A DNA stretch of 64,000 nt, from positions 4,402,001 through 4,466,000 of the forward strand of contig NZ_JAGTUT010000001.1 of NCBI RefSeq assembly GCF_025685605.1, given 5' to 3'. Position 1 is the first letter of the stretch. Every line of letters starts with the position of its first letter. Positions 27,173 through 35,857 of the stretch are shown here, piece after piece. A model generated the notes under the pieces. It was not told the origin of the DNA, made no database searches, and saw only the letters and a list, made by a program, of their open reading frames with translations. This stretch comes from Granulicella arctica (lineage in GTDB: Bacteria > Acidobacteriota > Terriglobia > Terriglobales > Acidobacteriaceae). The translations under genes were made by a program, and so were the position numbers.

Positions 27173-27675
27173 CGGCGGAAGAGGTAAAGGCGTTGCTGGG
27201 ATTGGTGCCGCACCCGAAGGAGGGTGGGTGCTTTGTGCGGACGTACGAAGCTTTGGAGAGTGTTCCGGCGGCTTCGTTTCTGGATGGACGCTATGCGGGA
27301 GCGAGGAAGACGGGGACGGCGATCTATTACCTTCTGGAGCCGGAGACGTTCAGCGAGATGCACCGGCTGCAATCGGATGAGGTATTCCACTTCTACATGG
27401 GCGATGCGGTGGAGATGCTGCAGCTTCTGCAGGATGGGACCGGGCGGGTGGCGGTGATTGGGACGGATCTGCAGCGCGGGGAACGGCCGCAGGTGGTGGT
27501 GGAACGTGGTGTGTGGCAGGGAGCGCGACTGCGGCAAGGCGGGGAATGGGCACTGCTGGGATGCACGGTCAGTCCAGGGTTTGAGTTCGAGGATTATGAG
27601 AGTGGGAGGCGGGAGGAGTTGGTGGCGGGCTGGGGTGAGTTTGCGGAAATGATCGAGGGGCTTACGCGGGAGTAG
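27169..27675 (+). CDS. Cupin_5 (DUF985) family protein
   Basis: A 168-residue single-domain cupin. Characteristic stretches are LVPHPKEGGCFVRTYE, AIYYLLEPETFSEMHRLQSDE with the metal-ligand-like His and Glu, FYMGDAVEML, WALLGCTVSPGFEFEDYE. The family (yeast YML079w-like) has no firm biochemical role; sugar binding or isomerisation has been proposed. It is translationally coupled to the sugar acetyltransferase upstream through an ATGA overlap, which would fit a sugar-related role. Downstream is a 124-base gap before the polysaccharide genes. Confidence 0.9.
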   Translation: MTAEEVKALLGLVPHPKEGGCFVRTYEALESVPAASFLDGRYAGARKTGTAIYYLLEPETFSEMHRLQSDEVFHFYMGDAVEMLQLLQDGTGRVAVIGTDLQRGERPQVVVERGVWQGARLRQGGEWALLGCTVSPGFEFEDYESGRREELVAGWGEFAEMIEGLTRE

Positions 27676-27781
27676 GCACCTCGGTTCACGGGGATCGTTG
27701 GGTTATGGGATGTGCCACCCAGAGGTATGCACAATGTGCTGAGCTGGCGAGCTGGTTTTCCTGCTTACATGCTGCATCCGG

Positions 27782-27787
27782 TACACT
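27782..27787 (+). promoter_or_regulatory. -10-like box TACACT before the polymerase gene
   Basis: TACACT lies 12 bases before the GTG start, which would leave an mRNA leader of only about five bases. An identical box precedes the next gene downstream (29348-29353). Confidence 0.35.
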
Positions 27788-27799
27788 AGTCCCACCCAG

Positions 27800-29284
27800 G
27801 TGCGGATTCCTTTTCCAGAACGTGTACCAATCTTCCCCGCTATAGTCTTCGCTCTCGTGCTGTGCTCTCTCCAGCAACTTGAGGGTACTACTCTCATTTT
27901 CAGCGCATGCACGTTCGGCTTCATCGTTGTGGCTACGTTAGCTTTCAACGTGGTGGGGGGACTGACCCGACCTTCAGGCGGGTATATTGCCGCCTACACC
28001 CTTCTGGCTGTACTCATCGGAATCTCGTACAAAGTTCTTATTGGGGAGCCCGGGCAGAGTAATCTTCAGCAACCCGAACTCACGATCGAGGTGTACCTGG
28101 GAGCGATCACCGCGATGGGTGCGGCTGCCTACCTTTCGCGACGCTTCGTCCTGAACAAACCACTCATTCGTCAGTTCAAGTCGAACGCGGATATGGGCCG
28201 CGCTGCGTTGAGCTGTTCCGTGATCGGCATCTTCGCTAACGTCTATTTGGCTGCCCGCACCTCGACCGCTGAAGCCGGCTCTCTTCTTAGCGCTCTCGAA
28301 CAGTTGAATGCGTTTCTGATTATTGGCATCGTGGCAGGAATGATCTATGAGATCAGAAGGAGTGGGGGTAGACGAAGCCTCAACCTCGTCACAATGCTCG
28401 CTTGCATTCTCACGTTTGTATTGGGTGTGATTACATATTCCAAACAGGGAATCTTTACTGCGTTTGTCTGCTGGATTCTTGCCGTCGCTTCGCAGCGGTA
28501 TAAGGTGAGCCTCTTACAGATTGGCAGCCTCATCCTCGCGGCAGGCTTTATCTCGTACTACCTTGTACCGTACAGCCAATACGGTCGATCGTTCCGCATC
28601 GAAGGTGGATCCTTCAGCGAGAACCTCAAAATAAACATCCTCTTACTTTCAAACCTGGATAAGGTACGAACCGCCTTCAAAGAACAAAACGACGATCTCT
28701 ACACCGGTACGGATTTCAGTCGCTACTATAACGAGCCTCAAGGTCTGGCGGACCGCCTCCAGATGATTACGCCCGATGACCTCATCGTCAACTACACGGC
28801 GCATGGTGGAGTCTTTGGCCTGGAGCCCACGATCTTTGGATTTGAGAACCTTATTCCCCATTTTATCTGGCATGATAAGCCGATTATTGGCTTCGGCAAT
28901 GTCTATGCCCATGAGATCGGGATGATTTCGGACGAGACCGATACCACAACGGGAATCTCCTTCAGTCCGGCAGGCGAGGCTTTTCACCAGGCGAAGTGGG
29001 CAGGCATCTTCATTCTGCTCCCCATCTTGCTGTTCTTTTATTTTCTTATTGTCGATTCGGTCTGCGGCGACACGCGTTCTTCGCCCTTCTCATTGCTAGT
29101 CATGATCGGAGCGCTCCATTCGGCTCCGGAAGGGGGCGTGGGTGAGATCATTCGTGGTCCGACCGTTGAAATCATGGGTCTAATATTGCTGTCATCTCTC
29201 GTCATTTACCTGATGCCCCTTATCGCTAATCTCATCTTGGGTCCAGTCAAGGCCGATTACGAAGCGCCTACAACGTACACCTAA
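27800..29284 (+). CDS. O-antigen/exopolysaccharide polymerase-like membrane protein
   Basis: A 494-residue inner-membrane protein with about 12 hydrophobic segments and a large soluble loop (about 275-395) between late helices, the topology of Wzy-type oligosaccharide repeat-unit polymerases. The loop contains GLADRLQMITPDDLIVNYTA and GISFSPAGEAFHQAKWAG. Sequence conservation in this family is too low for a firm call by eye. The start codon is GTG without a clear ribosome-binding site. It heads a run of three membrane proteins on the same strand, together a likely surface-polysaccharide group. Confidence 0.7.
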   Translation: MRIPFPERVPIFPAIVFALVLCSLQQLEGTTLIFSACTFGFIVVATLAFNVVGGLTRPSGGYIAAYTLLAVLIGISYKVLIGEPGQSNLQQPELTIEVYLGAITAMGAAAYLSRRFVLNKPLIRQFKSNADMGRAALSCSVIGIFANVYLAARTSTAEAGSLLSALEQLNAFLIIGIVAGMIYEIRRSGGRRSLNLVTMLACILTFVLGVITYSKQGIFTAFVCWILAVASQRYKVSLLQIGSLILAAGFISYYLVPYSQYGRSFRIEGGSFSENLKINILLLSNLDKVRTAFKEQNDDLYTGTDFSRYYNEPQGLADRLQMITPDDLIVNYTAHGGVFGLEPTIFGFENLIPHFIWHDKPIIGFGNVYAHEIGMISDETDTTTGISFSPAGEAFHQAKWAGIFILLPILLFFYFLIVDSVCGDTRSSPFSLLVMIGALHSAPEGGVGEIIRGPTVEIMGLILLSSLVIYLMPLIANLILGPVKADYEAPTTYT

Positions 29285-29322
29285 TCCTTGACAATTTCGC
29301 GATCGTTGCGGTCCAAGGATTA
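29282..29322 (+). repeat. Inverted repeat overlapping the polymerase stop codon
   Basis: TAATCCTTGAC pairs with GTCCAAGGATTA with one unpaired base, around a loop of 18 bases. The left arm contains the stop codon of the polymerase-like gene. No T-tract follows, so it may be a weak terminator, an mRNA-stability hairpin or an operator for the next gene. Confidence 0.45.
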
Positions 29323-29347
29323 GAAGTTGCGGGTCATCACGGTCGGG

Positions 29348-29353
29348 TACACT
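29348..29353 (+). promoter_or_regulatory. -10-like box TACACT placed for leaderless mRNA
   Basis: TACACT ends seven bases before the GTG start at 29361, so transcription would begin at the start codon. No ribosome-binding site is present in between. Confidence 0.48.
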
Positions 29354-29360
29354 TGTAAAA

Positions 29361-31163
29361 GTGCGAAATCACCAAAAATTCTGGATCTTTCCTTTGACCG
29401 TTGGTCTTGCAGCTTGCTTTGGTGTTTTTGTACTGCCCCTTTTGCTTCCACCTGCCCGGGTCGCGGCGATCTCGGTTTCAAACGCAACAGGCTTCAACAA
29501 CAAGATCGCAGCAGTTGTTATTGCGTTTTGTGCGCTCGTGGTTTTCCTGATCTCGCTGCGCCTTGGGGATAAGTCGTCCGAGCAGGCGGGTGTACCGGAT
29601 ATACGTCCTCTTCGACGGTCCGCGTGGATGGGCGCGGCGCTCTTTGCAGGCCTCTACACCGCTTGTTTTGGGTGGCTGATCAGTAATTCCGATCGCCGGT
29701 ATCCGGTCGACGTCGACTACTTCATCCATCAGATGAGCAGCAGCACCTTCTTCCACCGTCAGCTCTACACGTCGATCGAGTTCCCCTACGGTCCGTTGCT
29801 TTTCTATCCCCCCATCCTGCTTCATACGTTGTTCCGGGGACATCTCTCTCTGCAGTGCTGCTACTTTATCGTTCTGGTACTGCACCAGGTACTTGGTGTG
29901 TCGCTCCTGGCGTACCTCGTCAATTATTTTCCGATGAGTCGATCCTGGAAGATCTTTGCCATGTCGTGCTTTGTGCCGTTCACGCTGCAGCCAATTTTCG
30001 GCGTGAACTATACGCTGCTCCGTTTCACTCTGCCCCTGGCTGTTCTCGTCTTCAGCGCGCGTCAGGGCAAGGTCTGGATGACCTGCCTGCTCTTCGGTCT
30101 GGGACAGATGTTGACCCTCGCCCTGTCGCCAGAGATGGGCTTTGCCTTCGGGGCCGGCGCATTCTGCTATGCAGCGCTGCAGTGTTGGCGGAAGGGAAAG
30201 ACCTGGCTTTCCGCCATCGTCGTCCTGCCGATCGGTGCGGGTCTCTTCCTGCTGATCGTCGGTGCACCCTATCTTCGAATGCTTAGCCTGTTTGCAGGCG
30301 GGGTCTTTAACTTTATCGTCGAACCGCTGCCGTATATCGTTGTGTTCCTTTTTGCAGCGATATGGTTTGTACCCCGGATGCTTGCCGCTCGCTGGACCAG
30401 CGATCAACCAGAGACCGTTTTGCTGGGGTCGTGTTTCGTGGTGTCGATGGCTCTTGTGCCCGTGGCGCTTGGGCGCGCCGATCCAGAACACGTGTTCTTC
30501 AATGGAGTGGGCATATTCCTGCTGGCGATGGTCGCTCTCTCCACGGCACCACGCTGGCAGCAGACGGTGTGGGGGATAGGCACTGCGGGAACGATGGCAC
30601 TCGGACTTGCGCTGGTGTACCACCTGTTCCTGCCAGAACTTCGGAGCACCCTGTACCGGGATATCGTCACGTTTCGCTCGTCCTATGTGATAAATTCCAT
30701 CCTCAACGCCGCAGGAGAGAAGCGTTGGTCAGCGAGTTCGCGCGACAAGCTGGATCATCCGGTATTCGAAAGCTTCGACATCGCCACGCTGGAGAAAATT
30801 GTCGATGGCAGCCCGGTCGCGGCGCCACTCGAGATTGGTCCAAAGACCGAACTCATGCTCGCACAGCATGGACTCTATCGTCCGGACGCCTACTACTTTA
30901 CATGTGCTGTTCTGGACGACAAGGCGGAGGCCCGTAAGATCGCCGAATTGAACCAGGCCCATTGGGCATTGCTGCCGACAGGGATCGAATTTCACGTATC
31001 TGAGGATCAGGGCCTTATCAATTCGGTCAGCGGAATGCAGTTGCACTACAGGCAACGATGGACGCCATACGAAGTGGGTCTTCTCTTCAATGCAAACCTA
31101 AAGACTCGCTGGGAGCCGGTTGCTCAGATCGACACATATACCCTTTACCGCAATCGAAGCTAG
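29361..31163 (+). CDS. Large multi-pass membrane protein, possibly a GT-C-type glycosyltransferase
   Basis: A 600-residue protein with about 11 hydrophobic segments in residues 10-435 and a soluble C-terminal region (about 440-600). The first large loop holds an acidic motif (YPVDVDYFIHQM near 113-124) followed by an aromatic stretch (FPYGPLLFYPP). Acidic residues in the first external loop are typical of lipid-sugar-dependent GT-C enzymes, but no named family is recognised. It sits between a polymerase-like and an acyltransferase gene, consistent with surface polysaccharide assembly. The start codon is GTG, with a TACACT box just upstream and no ribosome-binding site. Confidence 0.72.
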   Translation: MRNHQKFWIFPLTVGLAACFGVFVLPLLLPPARVAAISVSNATGFNNKIAAVVIAFCALVVFLISLRLGDKSSEQAGVPDIRPLRRSAWMGAALFAGLYTACFGWLISNSDRRYPVDVDYFIHQMSSSTFFHRQLYTSIEFPYGPLLFYPPILLHTLFRGHLSLQCCYFIVLVLHQVLGVSLLAYLVNYFPMSRSWKIFAMSCFVPFTLQPIFGVNYTLLRFTLPLAVLVFSARQGKVWMTCLLFGLGQMLTLALSPEMGFAFGAGAFCYAALQCWRKGKTWLSAIVVLPIGAGLFLLIVGAPYLRMLSLFAGGVFNFIVEPLPYIVVFLFAAIWFVPRMLAARWTSDQPETVLLGSCFVVSMALVPVALGRADPEHVFFNGVGIFLLAMVALSTAPRWQQTVWGIGTAGTMALGLALVYHLFLPELRSTLYRDIVTFRSSYVINSILNAAGEKRWSASSRDKLDHPVFESFDIATLEKIVDGSPVAAPLEIGPKTELMLAQHGLYRPDAYYFTCAVLDDKAEARKIAELNQAHWALLPTGIEFHVSEDQGLINSVSGMQLHYRQRWTPYEVGLLFNANLKTRWEPVAQIDTYTLYRNRS

Positions 31164-31259
31164 ACAGTTGGTCGTATCGCTTGCGACAAGTTCGTTAGCC
31201 TCAATCTCAATGAAAGAGTTACTATAGTAACCATATTCCATGTGGACTGTCAGGTGTAA

Positions 31260-32408
31260 ATGAACGATCAAGTCGTGGTCCGTGGACATGTACCGGCACT
31301 TGACGGTGTCAGGGGACTCGCCATTCTCCTCGTCTTTCTGTTTCATTCGATGAACGGAAATATCGAATCGGTCGGTTGGTTTAGCTGGATAGCCACTCGC
31401 GCAGTCGCGATGGGCTGGACAGGTGTCGATCTCTTCTTTGTGCTATCTGGTTACCTGATTACAAGAAGCCTTTGGCCCGGCAGAGGGGCAGCCAACTACT
31501 ACCGCGTGTTCTATGGCCGGAGAGCACTCCGGATATTCCCTCTTTACTACGCCGTGCTGATCGGAGTGCTGATGGTTGCGGCCTGGAGACATGCGCCCTA
31601 TAGCTTCGATACGCAGATTTTGTTCTGGCTGAACCTTTCCAATCTTGCGACCGCCTTCGCGCCCTCTCTCATTGGCTCATTGAGTTCATTCTGGAGCCTG
31701 GCGATCGAAGAGCAGTTCTACTTCATCTGGCCTTCTATCCTGAGGCACATTAATGAAAAGTATCTGGTGAGAATAAGCATCACACTTATCCTGATCCCGT
31801 TAGGTCTTAGAAATCTTCCGACCATCCCGCATCTGTTGATGCGTTGGCCCGACCTTGTCTACCGATTGACGTTCTTTCGGGTTGATACACTGGCCGCTGG
31901 CGCGCTTCTTGCCTTTGTGACGCTGAAACATCCAGAGGCATTGCGACATCGTGCGACGATCCGAGCGATGTTTTGGGGATCAGGTCTACTCTACGGCTTA
32001 CTCTGCTTCGCCAAGCAACCGAGCCATTTACACGTCGTACGGTTCGGATACACGCTGCTGCTCGTTTGCTTTACCTCGCTTGTTGCTCTTTCGCTTTCAG
32101 GCAGCGGGCCGCTGACGGCTATTTTTTCGAATAAGTGGCTTAGAAGGATGGGCGATTACAGCTACTGCTTTTATCTTCTCCATATTTTTCCGATTATCTA
32201 TCTGATCCACAGACCATGGATACGCGCCGCAGTGACTTCGAGGCTGCACCTGTCCGTCAACCTCGTTGCGGTCTTGATAGCTCTAGCTCAATTTGGAGTT
32301 ACGTTTGCACTTTGTGCGCTGTCGTACCATTTCATTGAGCATCCACTTTCGAAGCTCAAAAAGCACTTCAAATTCAGGCGCAGCAACGAGAACGTGATGC
32401 ATGCGTGA
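31260..32408 (+). CDS. Acyltransferase family 3 (OafA-like) membrane protein
   Basis: A 382-residue inner-membrane acyltransferase with about ten hydrophobic segments. The family signature is at the N-terminus (ALDGVRGLAILLVFLFHS, with the conserved Arg and the His-Ser pair), followed by GWTGVDLFFVLSGYLIT and SSFWSLAIEEQFYFIWP. These proteins O-acetylate or otherwise acylate polysaccharides and lipids. The C-terminus ends in a basic tail without a periplasmic SGNH domain. ATG 31260 is preceded by CAGGTG at a suitable distance, and TATAGT about 40 bases upstream may be a -10 element. It closes the polysaccharide gene run. Confidence 0.93.
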   Translation: MNDQVVVRGHVPALDGVRGLAILLVFLFHSMNGNIESVGWFSWIATRAVAMGWTGVDLFFVLSGYLITRSLWPGRGAANYYRVFYGRRALRIFPLYYAVLIGVLMVAAWRHAPYSFDTQILFWLNLSNLATAFAPSLIGSLSSFWSLAIEEQFYFIWPSILRHINEKYLVRISITLILIPLGLRNLPTIPHLLMRWPDLVYRLTFFRVDTLAAGALLAFVTLKHPEALRHRATIRAMFWGSGLLYGLLCFAKQPSHLHVVRFGYTLLLVCFTSLVALSLSGSGPLTAIFSNKWLRRMGDYSYCFYLLHIFPIIYLIHRPWIRAAVTSRLHLSVNLVAVLIALAQFGVTFALCALSYHFIEHPLSKLKKHFKFRRSNENVMHA

Positions 32409-32455
32409 GTACGAAGCAGCAAAAGCACCGCGCGTGGAGATGATCCACCAGTCGA

Positions 32456-33002
32456 TCAGGCGGTGTAGTTTCTTCCTTGGCCGATTGCGGACAGTCCCTT
32501 CCGGTACGTGATGGAACTTCGATCCGCCGGGACGTGCTTCTGCGTGGAGGTCGAGGGGAAGGTCTTCTGGGAACTGCTGTTCTACGATGGCAATGTCTTC
32601 GGCGAAGTCCTGGTAGTTGAAGTCGAGCGTGGCTTCGATGGGTGCGTCCTTGTCGAAGTTGCGGCAGATCGGAACGAACAGGCACGTCTTTCGGGCTGAG
32701 ACGGGCGATGCCACGTTCATGATGTGCAGCAGACCGCCGCCCGGAAACTCCACCGTGAGCTTCGCGGTGAACGGACGAAAGACCTCGAAGCGCCGATGCC
32801 ACATAAAGCCAGGCGGGTTGAGGTGCTTGTAGGCGTGAGAGTAGTTGCTGACAGTGCTGATGTAGTCGGCCACAAAGCCTTGCTCCGTCTTCGCCACTTT
32901 GTCCGACTCGGTGAAGGTGCAATCCCGAGGAAGAATCCCTGCGCGCAGAGCGCTGGCGACCAACAGCTCAGAAGCAGGGAAGAAGAAGGTAGAGGTCGCC
33001 AT
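32456..33002 (-). pseudogene. Frameshifted C-terminal remnant of a Rieske ring-hydroxylating oxygenase
   Basis: The frame from ATG 33002 encodes a piece resembling the catalytic domain of Rieske oxygenase alpha subunits (RPFTAKLTVEFPGGGLLHIM, then ATLDFNYQDFAEDIAIVEQQ, FPEDLPLDLHAEA). After Glu-Ala the frame breaks: the next phase reads VPADRSSITYRKGLSAIGQG and RNYTA before a TGA at 32456, the expected family ending. One extra base (or two missing) near 32534 explains this. The unshifted frame runs on 126 bases into the acyltransferase gene, which supports the correction. The N-terminal Rieske domain (CxH...CxxH) and the His iron ligands are absent, with an in-frame stop just upstream of the ATG, so it cannot be a working oxygenase. 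Confidence 0.75.
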
Positions 33003-33070
33003 AAATCCTTATGGATGCACGCGGCCTCTTGAATCAATTCACAAACGCTACGCAGCTTCGAGAGATTCTC

Positions 33071-34672
33071 TCAGTGTGGCGCTTCAGGCTTCGGGGCTTC
33101 TTCGGCACGTGTGCTGATGATGCGCATCATCTCCTGATACTGCTCTTCGCTCTTGTTCTTGATCTCGTCGAAGCGCTTCGACTGCTCCTCCTGGCGCGGA
33201 TCGCTCTGACGCGCATAGAGCTGCAGGAGACCGAAGTTCGCCGCATAGTTCTCCGGGTCGAGCGCAATGGCGCGATCGAAATAGACGCCTGCGGGGGAAT
33301 AATCGTGCTTCATCAGGGAGACCTGACCGAGCTCTGCAAGCACGTCGGGCCGATCTGGACCAAGGGTGTTCGACTGCTCCAGCTCCTGCTTTGCGCTGTC
33401 GAGATTACCCTGAACACGAGCAATCCGTCCGAGGTAGTAACGCGCGTCTGCCGCAGTGGACTGGTGAGCGACAGCCTGCCTGAGCCAGACGGCGGCAGAA
33501 TCATAGTTCTTGGCGCGAAAGTAGCTGGTTCCGATCGAGAGAAGCGCTGCGGGATCTGATGGACGGAGCGTATGGTACTTCTGCAGGTAAGGCAGCCCCT
33601 GCGTTGCGTCCTGCGAGAACGAGGAGACGATACCCATGCCGAAGTTATATTCCGCATTGTTGGGCTCCAGCCTCACTGCCTCCGCCATGGCCTTGCGCGA
33701 CTCGCCAAGCAGTCCCATCCTGATGGTGAGCACCCCGAACTCATAAGCAAAGCTTGCGTCGTTGGGCTGAAGGTCCCGGGCGTGTGCGAGGTAGCCAAGG
33801 GCACCCTGGTAGTCTTTCGCAGCTTTCGCAACGCGGGTGAGATCGATGAGGATGGCGACGGAGGAGTGACTCTGGGCGAAGGCTCGCTCGAGCGTCGCGC
33901 GGGCGGGAGCAAGTTTTCCTTCTCCCTCCTGCGCGAGGCCAAGGATGCGAAGACCCTCGGGAGAGAGAGGATCTCGATCATTTGCCGCTGCGAAGATCGT
34001 TTCGATCAGATCGGCTCGGTGCGCCGTGCGCAGGGCTGGTAGTACCTCCATGGCGTCCTGCTCAGTCAGGTCCTGAGCAGCAATGATGGCTGCTGCGGCC
34101 TTATCGGTTCCCGCAGGGTGGTTGAGTGCGGCTTCATCAGCGCAAAGCACGATCTGGGCACCGATGCGGCCACGGTCAGCTTCGCTCAGGCGCTCGAGAT
34201 GTTCCATCGAGAGTTGGAAGCTGTGATCCCACATGAGCAGCATGGCCGCCTGGTAATTTGCTTCGGGATTGCCGGGCTCTCTCCGCAGAAGCTTGTCATA
34301 GATACGGAGCGCCGAAACTCTTGCAGCTTTGTCTGATTCCGCAGACTGTGTGTAGACGCGGCCGAGGTTCAGATAGGCGCTCGTGAGGCCCGGAGCATGC
34401 GCGACTGCCGCGGAGAATGCCTTGATCGCGAGATCCGCATGTCCCTGCTGTATCTCGATAACTCCACGTAGATTTTCCAGACCACCGTCCGCTGGGTATT
34501 TTGTGATGGCAGTGGAGATGAGTTGCTGTGCGCCTTGAAGATCGTTCTGCTGGATGTGCTGTTGAATGGTGATCAGCATCTCGCGATATGGTTCGTTAGA
34601 AGCTTGTGCGATCGCTGATTGCTGGAGGAATAGCATGGTCGCCACGAAGAAAAGCATTCGTTCGAGAACCAT
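33071..34672 (-). CDS. Exported TPR-repeat protein
   Basis: A 533-residue protein with a signal peptide (about 1-21, ending SAIAQ) and about a dozen tetratricopeptide repeats across the rest, for example AFSAAVAHAPGLTSAYLNLG, AVRLEPNNAEYNFGMG and AIALDPENYAANFGLL. It ends with a charged, Pro-rich tail. TPR arrays are protein-interaction scaffolds, so a periplasmic assembly role is likely; partners are unknown. The frame is open to 34774, but ATG 34672 gives a clean signal peptide and has GGTGGAAG upstream. It is divergent from a second TPR gene 96 bases away. Confidence 0.88.
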   Translation of the reverse strand: MVLERMLFFVATMLFLQQSAIAQASNEPYREMLITIQQHIQQNDLQGAQQLISTAITKYPADGGLENLRGVIEIQQGHADLAIKAFSAAVAHAPGLTSAYLNLGRVYTQSAESDKAARVSALRIYDKLLRREPGNPEANYQAAMLLMWDHSFQLSMEHLERLSEADRGRIGAQIVLCADEAALNHPAGTDKAAAAIIAAQDLTEQDAMEVLPALRTAHRADLIETIFAAANDRDPLSPEGLRILGLAQEGEGKLAPARATLERAFAQSHSSVAILIDLTRVAKAAKDYQGALGYLAHARDLQPNDASFAYEFGVLTIRMGLLGESRKAMAEAVRLEPNNAEYNFGMGIVSSFSQDATQGLPYLQKYHTLRPSDPAALLSIGTSYFRAKNYDSAAVWLRQAVAHQSTAADARYYLGRIARVQGNLDSAKQELEQSNTLGPDRPDVLAELGQVSLMKHDYSPAGVYFDRAIALDPENYAANFGLLQLYARQSDPRQEEQSKRFDEIKNKSEEQYQEMMRIISTRAEEAPKPEAPH

Positions 34673-34755
34673 GCGCTTCCACCGTACTTGTCGGCGTGTG
34701 CACTCGGCTCTTCGCTGCGGGTAGCTGGGCACTATCTCTTCTCTCTTCTGTCCAC

Positions 34756-34761
34756 TAAAAT
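34756..34761 (+). promoter_or_regulatory. -10-like box TAAAAT placed for leaderless mRNA
   Basis: TAAAAT ends seven bases before the ATG at 34769 and overlaps the region just before an earlier ATG at 34763. It supports 34769 as the start of a leaderless message. Confidence 0.45.
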
Positions 34762-34768
34762 CATGCCC

Positions 34769-35767
34769 ATGCACGTACCGAAGCCTCGCATTCTCGTCGC
34801 TTTCGCACTGGGAATGCTGGTCTGCGGTGGTGGCGTAACTTACTCGTCTGCCCAGACCAGTAATGATGCGCCAATAGCGTTAATCACGCCGCCTTCATCA
34901 CTTGGTCTTACTCCAGAGAAAGTATCTCACTTGAAAGCTGCGTTTGCCGGACAGGACTACGTTACGGCTGAGAGGATTTTGCTTGCCGAGATCGAGCGAG
35001 ATCCACACTCCGCGCGTTCCGCCGCTCTCCTGGCTTATGTGGGGAGCGTCTACTATTTGAATCGAGATTTCCTGCATGCGGCGATTGCCTGGAAAAAATC
35101 GAATGTGATCACTCCGCTCGATCCGGGGCTTCAGTTCTCGCTGGCCATGGCGTATCTCCAGATCGCTCATGCTGATTGGGCGCGGCCAGTGCTCGAATCG
35201 CTCTTGGCGCAGGATAGGAAGAACTCACTCTATACCTACTGGCTTGGACGTCTTGACTACGACGCGCACCGCTATCCCGAGGCGATCGTTCACTTTCAGG
35301 AGGCGATCAGCCTTGCGCCAACGTTCTCGCGGGCATACGACAACCTGGGGCTCTGCTACTTTTACCAAAACCAGAACGAGTTAGCTGTTAGCAACTTTGA
35401 TAAGGCAATCGAGTTAGATCGTAACTCCGCTCATCCTTCTGCGTGGCCTTACTTGAGTCGCGCTGAGACCCTGCAGTTCATGGGTAAGCCTGAGAAGGCG
35501 GAGAGTAGTGTCCGTGAGGCTATCCGTCTCGAGGCGCAGCTTGCGGCAGCTCACTACCGCCTCGGAAAGATCCTCGAAGATGAAGGTCGTTTGGAAGAGG
35601 CAGCGTCAGCGTTGGAGGAGGCGATCCGAATCAATGCAAGATACGCTGAGGCTCACATCGCGCTGGCGCAAATCTACAACCGGCTCAAGCGGAAAGAAGC
35701 AGCGGACAAAGAGGTGGAGATCTATCGCGGGTTACGTGCTGATGCCAATGGCGCCAAGGTGCAGTAG
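34769..35767 (+). CDS. Exported TPR-repeat protein, divergent partner
   Basis: A 332-residue protein with a signal peptide (about 1-27, ending SSAQ) and seven to eight tetratricopeptide repeats, for example AIVHFQEAISLAPTFSRAYD, NLGLCYFYQNQNELAVSNFD and EEAIRINARYAEAHIALAQI. ATG 34769 is preferred over 34763 and over the open frame back to 34688 because a TAAAAT box lies seven bases before it and the hydrophobic segment follows directly. It may work with the divergently transcribed TPR protein; this rests only on shared architecture and promoter region. A bidirectional terminator follows. Confidence 0.85.
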   Translation: MHVPKPRILVAFALGMLVCGGGVTYSSAQTSNDAPIALITPPSSLGLTPEKVSHLKAAFAGQDYVTAERILLAEIERDPHSARSAALLAYVGSVYYLNRDFLHAAIAWKKSNVITPLDPGLQFSLAMAYLQIAHADWARPVLESLLAQDRKNSLYTYWLGRLDYDAHRYPEAIVHFQEAISLAPTFSRAYDNLGLCYFYQNQNELAVSNFDKAIELDRNSAHPSAWPYLSRAETLQFMGKPEKAESSVREAIRLEAQLAAAHYRLGKILEDEGRLEEAASALEEAIRINARYAEAHIALAQIYNRLKRKEAADKEVEIYRGLRADANGAKVQ

Positions 35768-35792
35768 TCAGCCTCCACTCTGGCAAAAAAAA

Positions 35793-35836
35793 GAGCTGCC
35801 CGGTAAGAGCCTTAGCTCTTGCCGGGCGGCTTTGTT
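35793..35836. terminator. Bidirectional terminator between TPR and receptor genes
   Basis: A 16-pair stem (GCTGCCCGGTAAGAGC with its complement, two G-T pairs) encloses the loop CTTA. It has an A-run on the left and TTTGTT on the right, so it can act on both strands. It sits between the convergent TPR (+) and TonB-dependent receptor (-) genes. Confidence 0.88.
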
Positions 35837-35857
35837 ATAGAGCGACGAGTTCGAGAC

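Noticed and set aside
32283..33002. Uninterrupted 239-codon reading of the Rieske remnant
   Set aside because: The last 80 codons do not fit the family and overlap the acyltransferase; a frameshift near 32534 explains the sequence better.
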